From: Myxococcus stipitatus
Lineage (GTDB): Bacteria; Myxococcota; Myxococcia; Myxococcales; Myxococcaceae
Reading direction: 5' to 3'
Length of the DNA: 64,000 nt
Assembly (NCBI RefSeq): GCF_021412625.1
Contig: NZ_JAKCFI010000004.1
Span: 310,001-374,000 of the forward strand
The notes below the pieces were generated by a model that had not been told where the DNA came from, searched no databases, and saw nothing but the letters and a program-made list of their open reading frames with translations. Each line of letters starts with the position of its first letter. Within the stretch, counting starts at the first letter, position 1. Positions 51,366 to 60,469 of the stretch are shown piece by piece. The position numbers were made by a program, and so were the translations under genes.

Positions 51366-54300
51366 CTACATCGCCCCGGCGCCGGGCATCTCGCCCACGC
51401 CCCGGATGAGCACCTCGCGGGGCTTGGCGCCATCCGCCGCGCCCACCACGCCGTCGCGCTCCATGCGTTCAATCATGCGCGCGGCGCGGTTGTAGCCGAT
51501 GCGCATCTTGCGCTGGAGCATGGAGATGGAGACGGCGCGCATCTCGCTGACCACCGCGAGCGCCTGGTCGTACAGTTCGTCCGAGAGCTCGTCCTCCTCG
51601 CCGCCGGACTCCACGTCCTCGTCGCGCGGCTTGAGGATGGACTCGTCGAAGACGGGCTTGCCCTGGGCCTTGAGGTGGTCCACCGCCTTCTTGATTTCGT
51701 TCTCCGACACGAAGGCGCCGTGAACGCGCTGCAGGTGCGCGCTGGTGGGCGGCATGATGAGCATGTCGCCCATGCCGAGCAGGGCCTCCGCGCCCACCGT
51801 GCCCAGAATCGTCATGGAGTCGGGCTTGCTGCGCAGCATGAAGCTGATGCGGGTGGGGAAGTTGGCCTTGATGACGCCGGTGACGACGTCCGTGGACGGA
51901 CGCTGGGTGGCGACCATCAGGTGGATGCCGGCCGCGCGGGCCATCTGCGCCAGGCGCGCCACGTACGTCTCCACCTCGCGGCTGGCGACCATCATCAGGT
52001 CCGCGAGCTCGTCGATGATGACCACGATGTAGGGCAGCTTCTTGAGCTCCTTCTTCTCCGGCTTGGACGCCTCCGCGGCCTCCAGCGGAGCGTCGGCCTC
52101 GTCGCCCTCCGGCTCGGCCTCGACCTCGGGGATGGCTTCCCCGGCGGTGTCGGAGACCAGCGCCTCGCGCATGTCCTCCATGTCGTCGCGGGGCGCGGCC
52201 ACGCCCAGCCCGTCCCCACCGGACGCGGCGGCCGGCTTCTCTCCGGGCTCCACGTCCACCACGAGGACCTTCTTGGGCTTGGACTTCTTCGGCGCGGGCT
52301 CCGCGGCGAGCGCTTCCTTGCCCTCGGAGGCGGAGCTCTCCACCAGCTTGTTGTAGCCGGCGATGTTGCGCACGCCGGCCTCGGACAGCATCTGGTAGCG
52401 CCGCTCCATCTCCTCCACGGCCCAGCGCAGCGCGAGCGCCGCCTTCTTCGGGTCCGTCACCACCGGCAGCAGCAGGTGGGGGATGCCCTCGTAGACGGAC
52501 AGCTCGAGCATCTTCGGGTCCACCATGATGAAGCGCACCTCCTCCGGCGTGGACTTCAGGAGGATGCTCATGATCATGGAGTTGACGGCCACCGACTTGC
52601 CGGAGCCGGTGGTGCCGGCGATGAGCAGGTGGGGGGCCTTGGCCAGGTCGAGGACGTACGGCATGCCCTCGATGTCCTTGCCCACGCACATGGTCAGCTT
52701 GCTGGGGCCCTTGAGGAACGCGTCCTGCTCGGCGATCTCCTTCAGGTAGACCGTCTCGCGGTCCTTGTTCGGGACCTCGATGCCCACCACGCCCTTGCCG
52801 GGGATGGGGGCGACGATGCGCACGCGCATGGCCTCCATCGCCATGGCCAGGTCGTCCGCGAGCGCGGCGATCTTGCTCACCTTGATGCCAGGGCCCGGGA
52901 GGAACTCGTACATCGTGACGACGGGGCCGGGGCGGATCTCCACCACCTCGCCCACGATGCCGAAGTCCGCCAGCTTGGCGCGCAGCTTCTCCGCCGTGGA
53001 CAGGAACGCGTCCTTGTCCAGCTCCGAGCGCTCCTTCTTGTCGTACTCGAGCACGTCGAGCGGCGGCAGCGAGAAGCTCTTGCGGTCGCCCACGAACTCG
53101 AACTGCTCCTGGCTCTTCTTCGCCGTGGGCTTGGGCGGCGCCTTGGGCTCCACGATGAGCGGCATGCGCGCCAGCGCGGACGGCGGCGCCGGGACGATGG
53201 CGGCGGGGGCGGCGGCCGGAGCCTGGGGCGCGGCGACGGCGGCGACGGGCGGCGCGACCACCGGCTCGGCGTCCTCGGGCGGCGCGGCGGCGGCCGGCGC
53301 GGACGGACCGGTGACGATGTTCGGCGTCTTGCGGCGACCACGCGGCGGTTCGACGCCCTCGGGCACGATGGGCGTGGAGTGGGGCGCGGGCGCGAGGAAG
53401 GACGCGGCCCAGGCGGGATCCGCGCCGGGGGCCGGGCGCTTCTCCGCGCGGGCCAGCTTCTCCCCGGCCACGGAGATGGCGGGCGTGGGAGGGAGCGAAT
53501 CCGACTCCTCGGCGGCGAGGGGGGCCTTCTTCTTCTCGAGCTTCTCGCGCTCGCGGGCCTCCTTGAGGGCCTGCTTCGCGGCGGCGGCCTGCTCCTTCTC
53601 CGCCTGGCGGGCGAGCCGCACGGCCTCCTCGGCCATGGCCTCGGCCTCCGCGGCCTCCGCCTCCTCGGCGGCGCGCTCGGCCTCCGCGAGCTCCTCCTCG
53701 TCCGCCTCCAGCTGGGCGAGGAAGGCGGCCTCCTCGAGCTTCTCCTGCGCGGCGCGCTCCTGGCGCGCCTTGTAGGCGACCTTCTGCGCCTCCCAGAAGG
53801 CGTGGCCGGACTCGGAGAGGCGGCGGCCCACGACGCACAGGCCCGCCCAGACCAGCGAGCACAGCTTGAAGAACGTGTACTGGGTGCCGACGATGAGCGC
53901 CGCGGCGCTGATGGCGGTGACGAGGATGACGGTGCCGACGGTGGAGAACAGCCCCTCCAGCACGCCGCCCAGGCTGGCGCCCAGCGCGCCACCGGGGGGA
54001 TGGGCCCAGCCCTTGTCCCCGGCGAACATGAGCTGCGCCAGCACGGCGACGCTCGCGGTCAAGAGCGCGAGGCTGATGATCTGCGGCGCCCGCTTGCGGT
54101 CCCGGCTGCCCACGAAGAGCACCATGGCGGTGTAGACGCCCGCCACGGGGACGAGGTAGGCGCACACGCCCAGCAGGCCGCGCAGCGTCTCCGCGATGAG
54201 GTGTCCCATGGGTCCCACCGCGTTGCGGAAGCCCGGCCCGACCCGGTCGTGGGCGTCGAACGTGGCGACCGCCAGCAGCGAAATCAGGGACGCGGCGAGC

Positions 54301-54440
54301 AGGAACACGCCCGCGATGGCCCGACCCGAGCCGCCACCTCCGCCCACCTTCCGCTTCTTCTCGGCGAGCGCCCTGCGACGCGTCGCGATCTCCTGCCGCG
54401 ACAGCACCGCCTTTTCCGCCCGACCCTTCTTCGCCGTCAT
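51366..54440 (-). CDS. ftsK: DNA translocase FtsK/SpoIIIE
   Basis: FtsK pumps the chromosome terminus through the division septum and activates XerCD. The 1024-residue product has four N-terminal membrane helices (about 40-200). A long Ala/Glu/Pro linker (200-430) follows, then the alpha-beta motor, with Walker A AGTTGSGKSVAV (near 609), VDPKMLELSVY and Walker B IVVIIDELADLMM (near 805). The C-terminal gamma domain with LQRKMRIGYNRAARMIERMERDG reads KOPS-like sequences. Between the Walker A region and Walker B sits an unusual insertion of about 98 acidic residues (700-798). ATG start. It is followed by tandem hairpins. Confidence 0.94.
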   Translation of the reverse strand: MTAKKGRAEKAVLSRQEIATRRRALAEKKRKVGGGGGSGRAIAGVFLLAASLISLLAVATFDAHDRVGPGFRNAVGPMGHLIAETLRGLLGVCAYLVPVAGVYTAMVLFVGSRDRKRAPQIISLALLTASVAVLAQLMFAGDKGWAHPPGGALGASLGGVLEGLFSTVGTVILVTAISAAALIVGTQYTFFKLCSLVWAGLCVVGRRLSESGHAFWEAQKVAYKARQERAAQEKLEEAAFLAQLEADEEELAEAERAAEEAEAAEAEAMAEEAVRLARQAEKEQAAAAKQALKEAREREKLEKKKAPLAAEESDSLPPTPAISVAGEKLARAEKRPAPGADPAWAASFLAPAPHSTPIVPEGVEPPRGRRKTPNIVTGPSAPAAAAPPEDAEPVVAPPVAAVAAPQAPAAAPAAIVPAPPSALARMPLIVEPKAPPKPTAKKSQEQFEFVGDRKSFSLPPLDVLEYDKKERSELDKDAFLSTAEKLRAKLADFGIVGEVVEIRPGPVVTMYEFLPGPGIKVSKIAALADDLAMAMEAMRVRIVAPIPGKGVVGIEVPNKDRETVYLKEIAEQDAFLKGPSKLTMCVGKDIEGMPYVLDLAKAPHLLIAGTTGSGKSVAVNSMIMSILLKSTPEEVRFIMVDPKMLELSVYEGIPHLLLPVVTDPKKAALALRWAVEEMERRYQMLSEAGVRNIAGYNKLVESSASEGKEALAAEPAPKKSKPKKVLVVDVEPGEKPAAASGGDGLGVAAPRDDMEDMREALVSDTAGEAIPEVEAEPEGDEADAPLEAAEASKPEKKELKKLPYIVVIIDELADLMMVASREVETYVARLAQMARAAGIHLMVATQRPSTDVVTGVIKANFPTRISFMLRSKPDSMTILGTVGAEALLGMGDMLIMPPTSAHLQRVHGAFVSENEIKKAVDHLKAQGKPVFDESILKPRDEDVESGGEEDELSDELYDQALAVVSEMRAVSISMLQRKMRIGYNRAARMIERMERDGVVGAADGAKPREVLIRGVGEMPGAGAM

Positions 54441-54643
54441 GACCTCTTCCCTCTGCGCGTCCCAGCCGCGTAGCGGGCTGTAGCAATGCCCGCGACGAGT
54501 GTAGGGAGGAGGGGGGAGTGGTCAATTTTCCGGCAGTCCTTCCAGCCGGGGCGGAGTGTACGGGGTGGTGTGCCTACATTTCGGCTGCGCGCTCCACCGA
54601 AGCGGGTATGTTGCCGCCACGATTTCCTTGGAGGAACCCACTC

Positions 54644-54979
54644 ATGGCCGACAACCGAACGGACAAGCCGACTTCGACCGAGGAGGAGTATTTCGCCCGG
54701 GAGGAGATCGAGAAGAAGCGCAAGCTGGCCCTCCAGCAGGCTGCGGAGACCGCGGAGAAGCAGCGCGAGGAACTCAAGAAGCTGCACTGGATGAAGTGCC
54801 CCAAGTGCGGCATGGACCTGCAGACGCTCAAGCAGGGCAACGTCGAACTGGAGACGTGCTTCAACTGTGGCGGCGTCTTCCTGGACTCCGGCGAGCTGGA
54901 CCAGCTCATGAAGCAGCACGGGCACGAGGGCAGTGGCAAGGTGATGGGCGCCATCCTCAACCTGTTCAAGCGCAAGTAG
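54644..54979 (+). CDS. Zinc-ribbon (zf-TFIIB family) protein
   Basis: A 111-residue protein. An acidic/helical N-terminus (EEEYFAREEIEKKRKLALQQAAETAEKQREEL) precedes a TFIIB-like zinc ribbon with CPKC (Cys52, Cys55) and CFNC (Cys72, Cys75) and the trailing GGVFLDSGELDQLM. The ribbon probably binds zinc and may interact with nucleic acid or protein. The ATG at 54644 is preceded by GGAGG. It is the first gene of the rightward group leading into gatC (26 bp apart), so it is likely co-transcribed with the amidotransferase genes. Divergent from ftsK. Confidence 0.9.
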   Translation: MADNRTDKPTSTEEEYFAREEIEKKRKLALQQAAETAEKQREELKKLHWMKCPKCGMDLQTLKQGNVELETCFNCGGVFLDSGELDQLMKQHGHEGSGKVMGAILNLFKRK

Positions 54980-55004
54980 ACCCCATCCGAGGAGGCTCCC
55001 CGTC

Positions 55005-55292
55005 ATGGCCCTCACGCTCGAGCAGGTGCGTCACGTGGCCTCGCTGGCGCGGCTGGCGCTGACTCCCGAGGAGGAGCAGCGCTTCGCCACGCAGCTGTCC
55101 GCCGTGCTGGACGCGGTGGCGCAGCTGCAGTCGCTCGACGTGGAGACGGTGGAGCCCACCTCTCACGCCACGCTCGCCGCCTCGCTGTTGCGGCAGGACG
55201 TGGCGCGGCCGTCGCTGCCGCCGGAGAAGTCCCTGGCCAACGCCCCGGCGAAGGTCGGGACGAGCTTCGCGGTGCCGAAGATCATCGAATAG
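55005..55292 (+). CDS. gatC: Asp-tRNA(Asn)/Glu-tRNA(Gln) amidotransferase subunit GatC
   Basis: A 95-residue subunit that stabilises GatA. VRHVASLARLALTPEEEQRFATQLSAVLDAVAQLQSLDVETVEPTSHAT matches GatC, and the tail LANAPAKVGTSFAVPKIIE with its FAVPKI ending is diagnostic. ATG at 55005 with a strong GAGGAGG. Together with gatA and gatB it forms the amidotransferase that converts misacylated Glu-tRNA(Gln) or Asp-tRNA(Asn). This bacterium may therefore lack a direct glutaminyl- and/or asparaginyl-tRNA synthetase, although that cannot be seen here. The next gene, gatA, follows after 24 bp. Confidence 0.97.
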   Translation: MALTLEQVRHVASLARLALTPEEEQRFATQLSAVLDAVAQLQSLDVETVEPTSHATLAASLLRQDVARPSLPPEKSLANAPAKVGTSFAVPKIIE

Positions 55293-55316
55293 CAGCCGCC
55301 CCCGGAGACGCCCGTC

Positions 55317-56792
55317 ATGCAGCTCACGGACCTCACGATGCTGGAGCTGGCGCGGAAGCTGGCCTCGGGCGAGGTGTCCTCGGTGGAGGCCACCCGCGCG
55401 AGCCTCGAGCGCATCGCCCAGGTCGACCCCCAGGTGCGCGCCTTCCTGCGCGTGGACGCGGAAGGGGCCCTAGCCGCCGCCGAGGCCAGCGACCAGCGCC
55501 GCAAGGCCGGAGCCCCGGCCAGCGCCCTGGATGGCGTGCCAGTGGGCCTCAAGGACCTCTTCCTCACGGAGGGCGTGGAGACCACGGCCGGCTCCCGCGT
55601 GCTGGAGGGCTTCGTCCCGCCCTTCGACGCCACGGTGGTGCGGCTGCTGAAGGAGGCGGGCCTGCCGCTCGTCGGCAAGCTGAACCTGGACGAGTTCGCC
55701 ATGGGCTCGTCCAACGAATCGAGCGCGTACTTCCCCACGCGCAATCCCTGGGACCTGACGCGCACGCCGGGCGGCTCCTCGGGAGGCTCGGCGGCGGCGG
55801 TGGCGGCGCGCGAGGTGTTCGGCGCGCTGGGGACGGACACGGGCGGCTCCATCCGCCAGCCCGCGGCCTTCACCAACACGGTGGGCCTCAAGCCGACGTA
55901 CGGACGCGTGTCGCGCTACGGCGTCATCGCCTACGCGTCGTCGCTGGACCAGCCCGGCCCCATGACGCGCACGGTGGCGGACGCGGCGGCGCTGCTCCAG
56001 GTGCTCGCCCGGCACGACCCGCTGGACTCGACGTCCGCCTCGGTGGAGACGCCGGACTATTCGGCGGCGCTGGAGGAGGGCGTGAAGGGCCTGCGCCTGG
56101 GCGTGCCGCGCGAGTACTTCGCGCAGGGCATGGACGAGGAGGTGGAGGCCTCCATCCGCGCCGCGCTGCGCGAGTACGAGCGGATGGGCGCGACGCTGGT
56201 GGACGTGTCGCTGCCCCACACCCAGTACGCGCTGGCGACGTACTACCTCATCGCCCCGGCCGAGGCGTCCAGCAACCTGGCCCGCTACGACGGCATCCGC
56301 TACGGCCAGCGGGCGAAGGACGCGCGCGGGTTGAAGGAGCTGTACTCGCTGACGCGCGAGCGCGGCTTCGGCCCCGAGGTCAAGCGCCGCATCATGCTGG
56401 GCACGTACGCGCTGTCGGCCGGCTACTACGACGCCTACTACCTGCGGGCGCAGAAGGTCCGCACGCTCATCCGCGAGGACTTCCTGCGCGTGTTCCGCGA
56501 CGTGGACGCGCTCTTGACGCCGGCCTCGCCGGTGGCCGCGTTCAAGCTGGGCGAGAAGGTGGACGACCCGCTGTCCATGTACCTCATGGACGTCTACACG
56601 CTGCCGTGCAACCTGGCCGGCGTGCCGGGCCTGTCCGTGCCCTGTGGCTTCACGAAGGCGGGGCTGCCCGTGGGCTTGCAGCTTTTGGGGCGGCCGTTCG
56701 AGGAGGCCCTCCTGCTGCGCATCGCGCGCGCCTTCGAGCGCGAGCACGAACACTTCCGCCGCTTCGCGCCGCTGCCGGCGCAGGGCGCATGA
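55317..56792 (+). CDS. gatA: Asp-tRNA(Asn)/Glu-tRNA(Gln) amidotransferase subunit GatA
   Basis: The 491-residue amidase subunit releases ammonia from glutamine. The catalytic triad Lys79, cis-Ser154 and Ser178 is present, in the amidase-signature blocks [21 protein letters not shown] and [13 protein letters not shown]. Substrate-side blocks include [40 protein letters not shown] and [21 protein letters not shown]. It starts with ATG at 55317, 24 bp after gatC, and ends 15 bp before gatB. Length and motifs are normal. Confidence 0.98.
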   Translation: MQLTDLTMLELARKLASGEVSSVEATRASLERIAQVDPQVRAFLRVDAEGALAAAEASDQRRKAGAPASALDGVPVGLKDLFLTEGVETTAGSRVLEGFVPPFDATVVRLLKEAGLPLVGKLNLDEFAMGSSNESSAYFPTRNPWDLTRTPGGSSGGSAAAVAAREVFGALGTDTGGSIRQPAAFTNTVGLKPTYGRVSRYGVIAYASSLDQPGPMTRTVADAAALLQVLARHDPLDSTSASVETPDYSAALEEGVKGLRLGVPREYFAQGMDEEVEASIRAALREYERMGATLVDVSLPHTQYALATYYLIAPAEASSNLARYDGIRYGQRAKDARGLKELYSLTRERGFGPEVKRRIMLGTYALSAGYYDAYYLRAQKVRTLIREDFLRVFRDVDALLTPASPVAAFKLGEKVDDPLSMYLMDVYTLPCNLAGVPGLSVPCGFTKAGLPVGLQLLGRPFEEALLLRIARAFEREHEHFRRFAPLPAQGA

Positions 56793-56807
56793 TTCGGTGA
56801 CCCCGCC

Positions 56808-58247
<1,440 letters not shown>

Positions 58248-58262
58248 CGACTGGCGCCGCGC

Positions 58263-59312
58263 TCAGCCGGCCACGGGCACGGTGGCGTGGAGGACGTCCT
58301 CCTCGCCTGACTGTTCGGACCGGGCGAGCACGCGCGCCCGCGCGCCGGGGAGTCGCTCGAGGATGAGCGACGGCGCGTCGAAGCGCTGGTCGAGGTAGCC
58401 CCCGGCGAGCTGCGCGTTCACCACGTAGCGCACGTGCCGCAACGCGGGGAGCTGGGAGGGCAGTCCCTCCTCGAACCACTGCTCCCGCCTGGGACGCGAG
58501 TCGCTCCGCGCGTCCACGGGGGAGGGCGCTTCCCAGGGCCACGCGTTGGACGAGGGTTGCGCGAGGAGGTCCGCGCCGAGCGAGTCCAGGTATTGCGCGC
58601 AGGGGACGAACCACGGCTCCCGGGTCGAATGGGGCGCGCGGAACGCGTCGTAGCAGAGCACCGTCCCCAGGCGACCGAAGGGCGTGGACAGGGGCGCGAG
58701 GTCCTCGGGGCGCCCCGGGCTCAGCTGGAGCACGTCCTCGCGCGTGGGCACCAGGTTCACCTTGCGCGTCACGGCCACGCAGCGTCCCTGGGGGGAGAAC
58801 GTGTAGCTGGTGTTGTACGTGCGCGTGCCGTACGGCTCGAAGTCCGGCGTGTCCTGTCCGCGGCGGTTCGCGGGCATCAGGGCGCTTCCCGCCACCACCC
58901 ACGCGTCGAGGTCCCGGGCGATGGCGGAGAAGGTCTCCCACATCACCCGGTGGACGCGGGGCGCGAGCGTCACGTGGAGGCCCGCGAGCCAGCTGGGCGG
59001 ATGCAGCTCGCGCCACGTGCGCCACAGGGGCCAGGCCTCGGCCAGAGCGATGCGCCTCAGCGCGGCGTGCAGCGTGCGTCGGGAGCCCACGCGAGGCACA
59101 TGTCCCAGGAAGGCCAGCGCCGTGCCCACCCATTCGGGCCACACGAGGAGGGCGGGGTGGCGCGGACGTCCCGCTGCGTCCCGCGCGCGCAGCGCCTCCA
59201 CGCGCGTGGCCAGGGCCCGGTGCCTCGCGGCGAAGGCGGCCGGCGACGCGTAGTCCTCCAACGACACCCGGGGCTGGAGGGCATACAGCTCGACGCGCGA
59301 GGCGGTGTCCAC
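58263..59312 (-). CDS. Nitrilase-superfamily carbon-nitrogen hydrolase
   Basis: The 349-residue product carries the Glu-Lys-Cys triad: Glu60 in LLVWPEWVG, Lys184 in VTRKVNLVPTRE and Cys220 in GTVLCYDAFR. The first motif departs a little from the common pattern but keeps the Glu, and the NTSYTFSPQGRCVAVTRK stretch matches the pre-Lys block. Substrates are amides or nitriles and cannot be named. The GTG start (59312) lies 16 bp after the stop of the dioxygenase gene, so the two form an operon. It is followed by gatB, converging across 15 bp. Confidence 0.85.
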   Translation of the reverse strand: MDTASRVELYALQPRVSLEDYASPAAFAARHRALATRVEALRARDAAGRPRHPALLVWPEWVGTALAFLGHVPRVGSRRTLHAALRRIALAEAWPLWRTWRELHPPSWLAGLHVTLAPRVHRVMWETFSAIARDLDAWVVAGSALMPANRRGQDTPDFEPYGTRTYNTSYTFSPQGRCVAVTRKVNLVPTREDVLQLSPGRPEDLAPLSTPFGRLGTVLCYDAFRAPHSTREPWFVPCAQYLDSLGADLLAQPSSNAWPWEAPSPVDARSDSRPRREQWFEEGLPSQLPALRHVRYVVNAQLAGGYLDQRFDAPSLILERLPGARARVLARSEQSGEEDVLHATVPVAG

Positions 59313-59328
59313 GGCGCGGCGCGACGGC

Positions 59329-60291
59329 CTACTTCAGCAGGCCGTTCTCCCGGAGGCGCTGCTGGAGGAACGCGCCGGCGGCGATGGGCGCGTGGCGGGC
59401 CGGGTTGTCCGGCGTCTCGGTGCAGGACAGGGGCGAGAGGACGCAGTCGGACCGGGGATGGCAGAAGAACGGGAGCGAGTAGCGGACCGTGTCCTCGGAG
59501 GGGCTGCGCGGGTTCACCACGCGGTGCGTGGTGGCGGGGATGACGTTGTTCGTCACGCGGCTGAGCATGTCGCCCGAGTCGACGACGATCTGCCCGCGCA
59601 GCGTGTCCACCGGCAGCCACTCGCCGTCGCGCGTGAGCAGCTCCAGGCCGGACGCGGTGCCCTCGCACAGCAGGGTGATGAGGTTGATGTCCTCGTGCTC
59701 CGCGGCGCGGACGCCGCCCGGGATGAAGCGCTCCTTCAGGGGCGGGTAGTGGATGAGCCGCAGCACGGAGTTGCCGTCGGTGGCCATGTCGCTGAACGTG
59801 GTGCGCGGCACGCCGAAGAACTCCGCGAGCGACTGGAGCATCAGGCTGGCCGCGCCGTCCAGCTCGCGGAAGAGCGCCAGCGTGTGCTCCCGGAACGACG
59901 GCACCTCCTCCGGCCACACGTTGGCGCCGTAGTGTCCCAGGTACGGGTGGCCGGGCGGCAGCTCGCGGCCGACGTGCCAGAACTCCTTCAGGTCGCCCAC
60001 CTTGCGGTCCTTGGCGTGCTCCCGCCCATAGCCCGTGTAGCCACGCTGACCCGCGAGCTCCGGCACCGCGTAGCGCGCCTTCACCGCTTCCGGCTGGTCG
60101 AAGAGGCTCGCCACGTCCGCGTACGTGCGGCGGATGAGGCCGTCGTCGATGCCGTGGCCCACCACCGAGACGAAGCCGAACTCCCGCAGCCCCTCGCCGA
60201 AGACTCGCACGAAGCGGGCGCGCTCGGTGGGAGTGCCAGAGCGGTAGTGGGACAGGTCGACGAGGGGGATGCGACGTGGGGTGCCGGACAT
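59329..60291 (-). CDS. Isopenicillin-N-synthase-like 2-oxoglutarate/Fe(II) dioxygenase
   Basis: The 320-residue product has the double-stranded beta-helix of the IPNS-like family. Iron ligands are His199 and Asp201 in AEHEDINLITLL, and His256 in TTHRVVNP. The 2-oxoglutarate or substrate-binding pair is Arg270-x-Ser272 (RYSLPFF). The N-terminal block PLVDLSHYRSG and the GFVSVVGHGID strand are typical. Substrate unknown; such enzymes range from antibiotic tailoring to gibberellin-like chemistry. Co-transcribed with the nitrilase gene 16 bp downstream. ATG start; divergent from the kinase gene across 178 bp. Confidence 0.9.
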   Translation of the reverse strand: MSGTPRRIPLVDLSHYRSGTPTERARFVRVFGEGLREFGFVSVVGHGIDDGLIRRTYADVASLFDQPEAVKARYAVPELAGQRGYTGYGREHAKDRKVGDLKEFWHVGRELPPGHPYLGHYGANVWPEEVPSFREHTLALFRELDGAASLMLQSLAEFFGVPRTTFSDMATDGNSVLRLIHYPPLKERFIPGGVRAAEHEDINLITLLCEGTASGLELLTRDGEWLPVDTLRGQIVVDSGDMLSRVTNNVIPATTHRVVNPRSPSEDTVRYSLPFFCHPRSDCVLSPLSCTETPDNPARHAPIAAGAFLQQRLRENGLLK

Positions 60292-60469
60292 GGGGCGCGC
60301 ACTCTATTCCAGGGTGGTGGATTGTCGGCACCGCCAGCGTCGGCTCCCCAACCCTCGTCACGCACCCCGGTCCCGACTTGCCTCCCACCACCCGACACCG
60401 GCTCGCACCGGCAGTGGTCGCGCATGGACGGGGATGTCCAGATTATCAGGGCAGGCCCGGGGGAGTGGC

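Noticed and set aside
51285-54473. Plus-strand open frame of over 1000 codons opposite ftsK
   Set aside because: The sense strand carries all FtsK motifs. The opposite frame encodes low-complexity His/Arg/Leu-rich text typical of antisense GC-rich DNA.
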